Shown here: positions 8,843-16,174 of the stretch, one piece after another
How the letters are laid out: each line of letters opens with the position of its first letter
How positions within the stretch are numbered: the first letter of the stretch is position 1
NCBI RefSeq assembly: GCF_013141765.1
Contig: NZ_WHOD01000098.1
Location: forward strand, 1 to 63,080
Direction: 5' to 3'
Length of the DNA stretch: 63,080 nt
From: Paenibacillus foliorum
Lineage (GTDB): Bacteria > Bacillota > Bacilli > Paenibacillales > NBRC-103111
Translations under genes and position numbers: made by a program
The notes under the pieces: generated by a model
What the model saw: the letters and a program-made list of their open reading frames with translations, nothing else
Told to the model about the DNA's origin: nothing
Databases searched by the model: none

Positions 8843-9352
8843 ATGCCCAACGTATTTTTGATTTCCGACCATCATTTTGGTCATGCCTCTATTATTGATT
8901 TTGAATCCAGACCTTTTACCAATGTGGATGAGATGACCGAGACGATGATTGAGAAGTGGAATTCTGTTGTTCGCAAAGAGGATAAAGTATACCATCTGGG
9001 CGATTTCTCCTTTTTGAACAAGGATAAGACCGCCAGTATTGTGTCGAAACTCAACGGCTATAAAATATTAATTATGGGCAATCATGACCGGGGAAGAACG
9101 AGACGGTGGTGGCTTGAGGCAGGGTTTGATGAAGTGAGCGAGCATCCAATTGTTTATGGAGGTTTCTTCTTCCTATCGCACGAGCCCATGTATATGAACA
9201 AGCATATGCCTTATGTTAACATCCATGGTCACATTCACGGTCAAAAATATGAAGGCAATCAATATATCAATGTTTGTGTGGAGCATTGGGATTATACGCC
9301 TATCTCCTTTGAAGCTATCAAAGCATTGGTCGTTCCGAATGAGGAGCAGTAA
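8843..9352 (+). CDS. Calcineurin-like metallophosphoesterase
   Basis: This compact 169-residue protein holds the full metallophosphoesterase signature: SDHHFGH (Asp and His ligands), HLGDFSF, MGNHDRGR, LSHEP and NIHGHIHG. Such enzymes use a two-metal centre to cleave phosphomonoesters or diesters. AAGGAGAG is its ribosome site and it starts 13 bases after tenA, so it is part of the thiamine-riboswitch transcription unit. A role in dephosphorylating a thiamine-related phosphate is possible but unproven. Its 3' end overlaps the convergent next gene by 35 bases. Confidence 0.88.
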   Translation: MPNVFLISDHHFGHASIIDFESRPFTNVDEMTETMIEKWNSVVRKEDKVYHLGDFSFLNKDKTASIVSKLNGYKILIMGNHDRGRTRRWWLEAGFDEVSEHPIVYGGFFFLSHEPMYMNKHMPYVNIHGHIHGQKYEGNQYINVCVEHWDYTPISFEAIKALVVPNEEQ

Positions 9353-9653
9353 CTGTAAGGCCGAACCGTTCCAAGTGGCTCCAAAGCTGTTCTTTTTGTA
9401 AAATTTCTATTTGCTTTAAGCCCATAAGATCAAAGTGGGGATATGGAGGACGCTGATGGATATACGCAGGGTTGAGTCCATTAGCGATACACCATTCCGA
9501 TAAAATATCGAGATGAGAACACCCCACTTTGGTGACGGTTTTAATACCTGGAAAGCGCGGGTCGATCCAATAATGGGTAATAAAAGCAAGCTCTTCCCGC
9601 GTCACGGCGTCCTTCCACTGCTGCAGTTCTTTTCTAGTTATTCCGAATGCCAC
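9318..9653 (-). CDS. Conserved hypothetical protein, YneQ-like
   Basis: The product is a 111-residue soluble protein beginning with a GTG start (complement of 9651-9653) behind AAAGGGGG. Conserved-looking blocks are AFGITRKEL, FITHYWIDPRFPG, TVTKVGCSHLD and PYPHFDLMG. From memory it resembles Bacillus subtilis YneQ, a protein of unknown function; this was not checked by search. It is convergent with the metallophosphoesterase gene, and their coding ends overlap. No signal peptide or membrane segment is seen. Confidence 0.72.
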   Translation of the reverse strand: MAFGITRKELQQWKDAVTREELAFITHYWIDPRFPGIKTVTKVGCSHLDILSEWCIANGLNPAYIHQRPPYPHFDLMGLKQIEILQKEQLWSHLERFGLTVTAPHSERPML

Positions 9654-9805
9654 TTTTGCGAACCCCCTTTTATGAACATAGATGTTACTTACTGTAGGTT
9701 CGATTATAGCATGAGCTGGATCAAACCTTGAAATTATGGGCTGTATGTAATAAAAAAGAGAAATTTTGGCACCCTAACCCCATTATCTTTGCAGGGGGTA
9801 TGATG

Positions 9806-10582
9806 ATGCGAAAATTAAGATTAACAATTGGATTTCTATGTAGTGTTGCCTTGCTCTCCGGATGTGCCACACCAAAACCAAAAATTCAACAGCAATCCGT
9901 ACAGGATGATTCGCAAAGAGTTACAGAACCTGTATCTGACAATAAAATGTCAGATCTTAATGTCATTGAACATGATGCAGAGCTTTATGTGGGGGATTTG
10001 GGCGTGGAACAAATGGTTTCGCCTTCAAAGATTAGGACTTTCGAAAAGACAAGCAACAAGAAGAATTATTTACTCGCTCCGAATGGATATCCGTTGGAAC
10101 AAGCTTTCCCTAATAAGGCTATTTCCCCTATTAAAGACAGCTACGTGGAAAATATAATCGAGACCGCGAAAACTTATTTAGGCACCCCTTATGTGTACGG
10201 GGCTGATCGAATGGATCCATCGACCTTCGATTGCTCGAGCTTTACGCGCTGGGTGTATTTATATTCATTAGGCATGGATTTGCCTTGGGATTCAAGGAGT
10301 CAAGCTGCCTATGTTACAGCGTTTTCCAAGCGAACCTACAAGGGCTTAAAGGAAGCTCGCCGCGGCGATCTGTTGTTCTTTACTAGATTTAGGGGCAATA
10401 AGGCATCCGATTATGCAGGGCTAGATGCTTCTGAAAAGCAAATCACTCATATGGGCATTTATTTGGGTGGGGGGAAGATTATTCATTCGGCTTCCAAGGA
10501 AACAGGGGGAGTCAGGATTGACAACATTATGGGAAAACATTTGGAATATCGGTTAGTAATGGGCGGTGGAGTTCTTGATTGA
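9806..10582 (+). CDS. NlpC/P60 cell-wall endopeptidase lipoprotein
   Basis: A lipoprotein signal (lipobox LLSGC) is followed by a low-complexity region of about 80 residues and a C-terminal NlpC/P60 domain. The catalytic cysteine is in STFDCSSFTRWV and the histidine in ITHMGIYLGGGKIIHSA. Such enzymes cut gamma-glutamyl-diaminopimelate bonds in peptidoglycan stem peptides. Three consecutive ATG codons (9800, 9803, 9806) follow GCAGGGGG; the third gives the best spacing. It appears to be a single-gene unit. Confidence 0.87.
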   Translation: MRKLRLTIGFLCSVALLSGCATPKPKIQQQSVQDDSQRVTEPVSDNKMSDLNVIEHDAELYVGDLGVEQMVSPSKIRTFEKTSNKKNYLLAPNGYPLEQAFPNKAISPIKDSYVENIIETAKTYLGTPYVYGADRMDPSTFDCSSFTRWVYLYSLGMDLPWDSRSQAAYVTAFSKRTYKGLKEARRGDLLFFTRFRGNKASDYAGLDASEKQITHMGIYLGGGKIIHSASKETGGVRIDNIMGKHLEYRLVMGGGVLD

Positions 10583-10637
10583 ACAAGCACTTGTAACATG
10601 ATTTAAAGGTATTTCAAATGGGCACAACCTGTTGTTC

Positions 10638-10690
10638 GAGAAAGCCAATTCCAGGGGATCACGTTGGTGATGCCTTATTTGGCGTTTCTC
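10638..10690 (+). other. Hairpin in the gap after the NlpC gene
   Basis: GAGAAAGCCAA (10638-10648) pairs with TTGGCGTTTCTC (10679-10690) with one bulge, and ATCAC/GTGAT pairs inside the loop. There is no clear T-run, so it is a possible weak terminator or RNA element. The rest of 10583-10778 shows nothing else. Confidence 0.35.
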
Positions 10691-10778
10691 ATCAGTTGAA
10701 CCTCTTTTTCGAGAAATTTCAACAATGACAACACTTTTCGCGATAAGCTACCTTTTCAGATTAGGTACAAAGCCACTC

Positions 10779-10807
10779 TTGACATGATACAAAACGTATC
10801 TTATATT
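10779..10807 (+). promoter_or_regulatory. Sigma-A promoter with embedded GATAC-N5-GTATC palindrome
   Basis: TTGACA (10779-10784), a 17-base spacer and TATATT (10802-10807) form a strong housekeeping promoter for the beta-propeller/SLH gene. The spacer is almost entirely filled by the palindrome GATAC-AAAAC-GTATC (10786-10800). Read on the other strand it is GATACGTTTTGTATC, which differs at one base from the site at 22462-22476 upstream of the SinI-like gene. A protein bound there would block polymerase. Confidence 0.8.
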
Positions 10808-10897
10808 GAGGTCGAAAGTATACATATTGTACCGGTAAATAGAGGAGAAATGATTCGACAATTACTATTTTATTTGTATGAGAGGACTGAAAATTAA

Positions 10898-13759
10898 ATG
10901 GATGCTATGCACGTCCAAAACCGCAGGTGGAAAAAAATGAGCTTATGTCGGAATTTGAGCATCATGATTATGACAGTGATATTTCTACAATACAGCCTTC
11001 CATGGGCATCTACTCAAGTATATGCGTCTAATTACTGGGAAAGCCTCGGTACGGGCGTGGAAGGTAGAATTGATGATATCGCGGTTTCCGGCAGCAATGT
11101 CTACGTCGGGGGAAGTTTCGTCCCAAGCGGCGAGATACTGACGAAGTTTATTGCCAAGTGGGATGGATCTGCCTGGAGTAGTCTGGGTGGAGGGGTAGAT
11201 GGAGCGGTTCATTCCATTGCGGTTTCTGGCAGCGACGTTTATGTCGGGGGACAGTTCTTGAATGCTGGAGGAAGTCCAGCAAGCTATATTGCCAAATGGA
11301 ATGGATCAACCTGGCAAAGCCTAGGCAGTGGTCTGAGCAGCAATCCGAGCAGCAGTGTTGTAGGGACAGTCGATGCTATCGCGGTATCGGGAACCGATGT
11401 ATACGCCGGTGGAACCTTCACTTCAGCAGGAGGAACTCCGATCAGCTACATCGCGAAATGGAATGGATCAACTTGGCAAAGCTTGGGGAGCGGTCTCAAT
11501 GGTGAGGTTCGTGCTATCGCTGTATCGGGAACTGATATATATGTAGGGGGATTCTTTACCACTGCGGGCGGCAGTCCGGCCAAATATATTGCTAGATGGG
11601 ACGGTTCAAGCTGGCATAACGTTGGCTCCGGATTCAATGATGGATTCAATGTTCGTGTGGAAACGATCAAGATATCCGGAACTGATGTATACGTAGCTGG
11701 TCATTTTACTGGAGCAGGAGATGTTCAGCTAGGCCACATCGCCAAATGGAACGGATCAGCCTGGCAAAGCCTGGGTACCGGACTAAGTGACACGGTTTAT
11801 GACATTGCCGTATCTGGAGTGGATGTATATGCCGGCGGGGTCTTCATGAATGCAGGTCCTCGAGAGGTCAGATTTATGGCCAAATGGAGCGGATCAACCT
11901 CTTCGTGGGATAGTGTAGGCGGCGGCCTTGGTACGGTTGTGGAGGCGGGATTTGCTTACGCGGTAACCAAATCCGCTACAGGTATTTATGTGGGCGGACA
12001 ATTCTCTGTAGCAGGCGGCATCCCGGCCAGTTATATTGCTAAATGGGTTACTGGCAGCACTGAGCCGGCCATAACTAAACCGGACCCGCCGACTGGAGTG
12101 ACCGCGGCTGCAGGCAAAGGTTTGGCAACGGTAAGCTTTATCCCACCAGTTAATAATGGAGGTGGTATCATTAAGGGCTATACGGTCACATCCAGCCCGG
12201 GTGGCTTCGTAGCAAGCGGGACAGCGAGTCCGATCACTGTAACAGGACTGACCTACGGTATGGCATATACATTCACAGTGACGGCGGCGAACGAAGCCGG
12301 AGCATCTGTGCCATCCGAGCCTTCGAGTCCAGTAACTCCAAGTCCGACGGCAACAGTGCCGGATCCGCCGACAGGGATAAGCGCAGTAGCGGGCAAGCAA
12401 TCGGCCACAGTAAGCTTCACACCTCCGGTTAACAATGGGGGCAGTGCCATTACGGGCTATACCGTTACATCCGATCCAGGTGGCTTGATAGCGAGCGGAG
12501 CTGGCAGTCCCATCACGGTGACGGGGCTGACCTATGGGAAGGCGTACACTTTCACGGTGACAGCGACGAACGAGACGGGGACATCGTTGCCATCAGCGCC
12601 CTCAGGCTCTGTGTCTCCTGGAGGTCCGCCGGCAATAGTGCCAGATCCGCCGACGGGGGTAAGCGCAGTAGCAGGTAATCAATCGGCCACAGTGAGCTTT
12701 ATACCGCCTGTCAACAACGGCAGCAGCACGATAACCCAATATACCGTTACGTCGAATCCGGGCGGGTTCACTGCAAGCGGGGCTGGCAGTCCGATTACGA
12801 TAACTGGGCTGAATAATGGAGTGTCATACACGTTCACGGTAACGGCAACTAATGGAGCAGGCTTATCTGCACCTTCACCAGCTTCAGCATCCGTCACACC
12901 ATTCTCGCCGTCAAGGTCGTCATCCAGGTCATCAAGTTCTTCTTCGGCGTCAGTCCCAGGCGCTCCGACTGAAGTAAGCGCGTCAGCAGGAAATGGTTCG
13001 GCTATTGTGAGCTTTACGCCACCGGTTAACAATGGAAGCAGCGCCATTACGGGCTATACCGTTACATCCAGTCCAGGTGGCTTGACGGCAAGCGGGGCTG
13101 GCAGTCCGATTACGATAACTGGGCTGACCAATGGAACGGCCTACACGTTCACAGTGTCAGCGACTAATGGAGCAGGCATTTCCATCTCGTCAGCCCCAAC
13201 TGTATCCGTAACACCAATTCTTCCTGTGACTGCAGTGTTGCAGCACAATGCCTATATATCGGGATTTCCTGACGGCACGTTCAGACCGGATAAAAGCGTC
13301 TCCCGCGCTGAGCTAGCCACCTTATTGTCACGAGTATTCAGTAAGGAGGAACAAGCAGCAGCAAAAGTGTATACGGATGTCGAGTCCTCGTATTGGGGAA
13401 AAGCAGCCATTGACAAAGTGACAAAAATGGGGTTGATGCAAGGGTACGAGAATGGGGCCTTCGGACCGGATAAAAGCGTCTCCCGTACGGAATTAGCTAT
13501 CATCGTAGCTCGCTTAAACATCCCTAAGGATGAGGTAGGAAAAATGATAGACCGAAATTCAGCTGAAGCTGTAACCCGCGCCGAAGCCGTCACCATCCTT
13601 AGTCATCTGCTTGGCAGGCTGCCTCTGTCAGGAGCAGCTCAAAAGTGGAGTGATGTTCCACTGCAGCATGAGAATTACGAGTTCATTCAAGAGGCATCTA
13701 TCGACCATACCTACGAACATAGGAAGGACGGCAAGGAACAATGGGTTCCTTCATCTTAA
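10898..13759 (+). CDS. Beta-propeller / 4x FN3 / SLH surface protein
   Basis: The protein has 953 residues with a signal peptide (about residues 17-44, ending VYA). Residues about 45-390 hold seven repeats built on VYVGG, IAKWNG and a W..LG block, which suggests a seven-bladed beta-propeller. Four near-identical FN3 domains follow (PPTGV, PPVNNG, GYTVTS, YTFTVTA), then a Ser/Arg-rich linker and SLH motifs (GFPDGTFRPDKSVSRAELA; YENGAFGPDKSVSRTELA). The C-terminus WSDVPLQHENYEFIQEA is a degenerate third SLH or a cap. It is probably a wall-bound binding or adhesion protein. ATG 10898 follows GAGAGGA, with a roughly 90-base leader from the promoter. Confidence 0.88.
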   Translation: MDAMHVQNRRWKKMSLCRNLSIMIMTVIFLQYSLPWASTQVYASNYWESLGTGVEGRIDDIAVSGSNVYVGGSFVPSGEILTKFIAKWDGSAWSSLGGGVDGAVHSIAVSGSDVYVGGQFLNAGGSPASYIAKWNGSTWQSLGSGLSSNPSSSVVGTVDAIAVSGTDVYAGGTFTSAGGTPISYIAKWNGSTWQSLGSGLNGEVRAIAVSGTDIYVGGFFTTAGGSPAKYIARWDGSSWHNVGSGFNDGFNVRVETIKISGTDVYVAGHFTGAGDVQLGHIAKWNGSAWQSLGTGLSDTVYDIAVSGVDVYAGGVFMNAGPREVRFMAKWSGSTSSWDSVGGGLGTVVEAGFAYAVTKSATGIYVGGQFSVAGGIPASYIAKWVTGSTEPAITKPDPPTGVTAAAGKGLATVSFIPPVNNGGGIIKGYTVTSSPGGFVASGTASPITVTGLTYGMAYTFTVTAANEAGASVPSEPSSPVTPSPTATVPDPPTGISAVAGKQSATVSFTPPVNNGGSAITGYTVTSDPGGLIASGAGSPITVTGLTYGKAYTFTVTATNETGTSLPSAPSGSVSPGGPPAIVPDPPTGVSAVAGNQSATVSFIPPVNNGSSTITQYTVTSNPGGFTASGAGSPITITGLNNGVSYTFTVTATNGAGLSAPSPASASVTPFSPSRSSSRSSSSSSASVPGAPTEVSASAGNGSAIVSFTPPVNNGSSAITGYTVTSSPGGLTASGAGSPITITGLTNGTAYTFTVSATNGAGISISSAPTVSVTPILPVTAVLQHNAYISGFPDGTFRPDKSVSRAELATLLSRVFSKEEQAAAKVYTDVESSYWGKAAIDKVTKMGLMQGYENGAFGPDKSVSRTELAIIVARLNIPKDEVGKMIDRNSAEAVTRAEAVTILSHLLGRLPLSGAAQKWSDVPLQHENYEFIQEASIDHTYEHRKDGKEQWVPSS

Positions 13760-13912
13760 ATGGATTGGTATTGCCGATTATACAACTGACACAGCGCCTG
13801 ACATAGCAGAACCTGTCCCACCGTTTAATATATCTTGGACTTTTTAAACAGTTCTCAATAATGTTAAACTGGAGGGGAATGTTTTTCTGAAAAGTAAGGA
13901 TGGAGCAGTCGA

Positions 13913-14827
13913 GTGAATTTATACACATTTATATGCCATGAGGATGAGAGAGAGCTGTGCAGCCTGGAGCTGCGTACTCTGTTTGGAACCGAACCGTGTG
14001 TCGGTTATATGCAATCGGAGCGGTCTATAGACCCGAGCCGCAGTCCCTTCATCAAGCAGCGGCTCGCTGTGATGTACAGTGGCGGCAGCCTCGAAGAGAT
14101 CGCGCATCAAGTAGAGGCGCTGGAGCTTGAAGCTTCGACGTTCAAGGTTGTTTACGTCGAAGCTGAGGGCGCTGCTGCCTATGATGAGCAGCGGGCAATT
14201 GAGCGGCAGCTTGGCGCGCGTATTCGCGGCAAGGCCGAGATGCGCAAGCCGCAGCGCCTGCTCGGCGTGGCTTACGCGGAGGGCCGCTGGCTGTTCGGCG
14301 ATTGCCGCAGCAGCGAAGCCGTATGGCTGCGGCATAATGCCAAGCCGCAGCATTATTCCACCGCGCTAAGCACACGAGTAGCCCGCGCAGTGGCGAATAT
14401 CGCCGTGCCGCAGCCGGCGGGTGTGAAGGCAATCGATCCCTGCTGCGGCATCGGGACCGTATTAATTGAGGCACTATCGATGGGCATCGATATTATCGGT
14501 CGCGACATCAACCCGCTGGCGGTGCGCGGCGCGCGGGCCAATTTATTGCATTACGGATTTGCGGATACTGTGGCAATCGGAGACATCAGAGAGTTAAATG
14601 GCAGCTATGATGTGGCGATTGTTGATCTGCCGTATAATCTTTGCTCCAAGCTTTCGCAGGAGGAGCAGCTGGCAATGCTCCAAGGCGCGCACCGATTAGC
14701 ACGCAGAGTGGTGATCATCGCGACGGATACCATCGATTTAGCCATTCAAGAGGTCGGTTTTACCATAGTTGACCGGTGTGTCGTTAAGAAAGGGAGCTTT
14801 TCGCGTCATATTCTCGTGTGCTCTTAG
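13913..14827 (+). CDS. Trm11/TrmG10-like SAM-dependent RNA methyltransferase
   Basis: The protein has 304 residues. The C-terminal Rossmann half carries the SAM motif IDPCCGIGTVLIEAL, the acidic IIGRDINPLAV, and the amino-methyltransferase signature DLPYN in place of (D/N)PPY. This is the arrangement of the COG1041 tRNA guanine-N2 methyltransferase family; the N-terminal part would be the RNA-binding region, though no clear THUMP is visible. GTG 13913 follows AAGGATGGAG. Bases about 14140-14560 are clearly more GC-rich than their surroundings. The target RNA is unknown. Confidence 0.8.
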   Translation: MNLYTFICHEDERELCSLELRTLFGTEPCVGYMQSERSIDPSRSPFIKQRLAVMYSGGSLEEIAHQVEALELEASTFKVVYVEAEGAAAYDEQRAIERQLGARIRGKAEMRKPQRLLGVAYAEGRWLFGDCRSSEAVWLRHNAKPQHYSTALSTRVARAVANIAVPQPAGVKAIDPCCGIGTVLIEALSMGIDIIGRDINPLAVRGARANLLHYGFADTVAIGDIRELNGSYDVAIVDLPYNLCSKLSQEEQLAMLQGAHRLARRVVIIATDTIDLAIQEVGFTIVDRCVVKKGSFSRHILVCS

Positions 14828-14852
14828 CTTAGTAAGCCTTCTGCTTGCAAAT

Positions 14853-14892
14853 AACCGCTTTCGTTCAGCCATTGGCTGGTTCGACAGCGGTT
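14853..14892 (+). terminator. Hairpin after the methyltransferase gene
   Basis: AACCGCT (14853-14859) pairs with AGCGGTT (14886-14892), enclosing a second stem CAGCCA/TGGCTG (14866-14878). A modest T-rich tail (GTTTACATTT) follows. It is probably a terminator. Confidence 0.55.
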
Positions 14893-15075
14893 GTTTACAT
14901 TTAACCTGCTCCTACGAATCTTTGCGTAGTAGGTTAGCTATCATCCGAATAGGTTATAGTACCCTATGAGAAAAATTCATAGAGTCGAGTATAGTGCGAT
15001 ATGGACAAGCATATACTGCTAACAACTGCATATGTTAACGGACTATATTACCAATTTGGATGGGAGGTTTTATTA

Positions 15076-15852
15076 ATGAAACAGTCCTTGCAACGCTTGT
15101 TGAATACGGTTTCACTTCTCGGTGTACTTGTGGTGAATTGGCTTGCAGATGCGCTGCCTATCAACGGATTAACTACTGGACAAATATCGGCCATGTATCC
15201 TGTGCAAATTACGCCCGCGCCTTATGCCTTTTCGATTTGGGGGCTTATTTATGCCCTGCTTATCGGCTTCGTCATTGTTCAATGGCTGCCAAAAGTACGG
15301 GAACGCGCAGAGGTGAAGCGCATTGGACCCTGGTTTATGGTTAGCTGTCTGTTCAACGTGGGCTGGATTCTAGTATGGCATTATTTATATATCCATGCTT
15401 CGGTGTTTGTGATGCTGGGTCTTTTACTTTCATTAATAGCGGTCTACTTATGTACAAGACAGCTTGGATGGTCATCGGAGCCGTTGATTCTATGGTTGGT
15501 ACAAGTTCCATTCAGCATTTATCTGGGTTGGATTTCCGTTGCAGCTATTGTAAATGCTGCAGCAGCTCTTAATGCAGCACATTGGGATGGGTTTGGCATG
15601 TCAGGTACGGTATGGACTGTGTTTTTAATACTTTTAGCGTCAATTATTACCCTTGCTGTGGGCTGGCTTTATGATGATCCAGCTTATGTTCTAGTACCTG
15701 TATGGGCGTTTATTGCCATAGGAGTGGCGAATCATGGAAACACGGCGATTGTTTATATGGGAGGGACTGCGGCAATTCTATTGTTTGTTTTTGCTCTCTG
15801 TCTATTAGCAGGTAGAAAGCTTCAATGGCGCCGCTCCGCGGTTGTGGGGTAA
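15076..15852 (+). CDS. TspO/MBR-related tryptophan-rich membrane protein
   Basis: This is a 258-residue integral membrane protein with about seven hydrophobic segments. The block TPAPYAFSIWGLIYALL resembles the conserved first-loop region of TspO/MBR tryptophan-rich sensory proteins, and Trp residues cluster at membrane borders (GWILVWHYLY, LGWISVAAIVNAAAA). ATG 15076 is chosen because GGGAGG lies 8 bases upstream; the frame extends to 15001 without a ribosome site. Canonical TspO has five segments, so this is the extended branch, whose ligand is not known. Confidence 0.78.
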   Translation: MKQSLQRLLNTVSLLGVLVVNWLADALPINGLTTGQISAMYPVQITPAPYAFSIWGLIYALLIGFVIVQWLPKVRERAEVKRIGPWFMVSCLFNVGWILVWHYLYIHASVFVMLGLLLSLIAVYLCTRQLGWSSEPLILWLVQVPFSIYLGWISVAAIVNAAAALNAAHWDGFGMSGTVWTVFLILLASIITLAVGWLYDDPAYVLVPVWAFIAIGVANHGNTAIVYMGGTAAILLFVFALCLLAGRKLQWRRSAVVG

Positions 15853-16174
15853 AAAGGAAAAGAATACGATGAAACTAGAAATAATTAGCGTGCTTTGTTG
15901 ACCTGAGAAGCTTCTGTCTTTTCAGCATGGATAATGTGGTATTGTTTGAAGGCCGTGTCCCTGGAGGAGCGGTCTTTTTAAATTTATATGTTGGATTTGG
16001 GGAGAGGAGCGAAGCGTATCCCTTATTTAATAAGTAGGAGCAGCCGTTAATCCTTAGCTGGAAAAAAGGATAACCACGCTGCCTGTGGAATACCATAAGT
16101 TATTATGATGCGAATAGTAAAAACGCTTCTCTTTAACTTTTATAAATATATTTTACAGTTTTGAGGTGTTGAGC
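15853..16174. other. Intergenic region with a weak terminator-like hairpin
   Basis: Between the TspO-like and DHODH-like genes, GGCCG-TG-TCC...GGA-G-CGGTC followed by TTTTT (15951-15979) could end the upstream transcript. TTGACC at 15898 has no -10 at correct spacing. No small gene is supported. Confidence 0.4.

Noticed and set aside
11894..12400. 168-residue antisense frame opposite the FN3 repeats
   Set aside because: Shadow of repetitive coding DNA; no start signals.
14142..14474. Antisense and alternative-frame ORFs in the methyltransferase gene
   Set aside because: High GC keeps several frames open; only the plus-strand frame has SAM-binding motifs.
15898..15935. TTGACC ... GATAAT promoter before the DHODH-like gene
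   Set aside because: The 26-base spacing is far too long.
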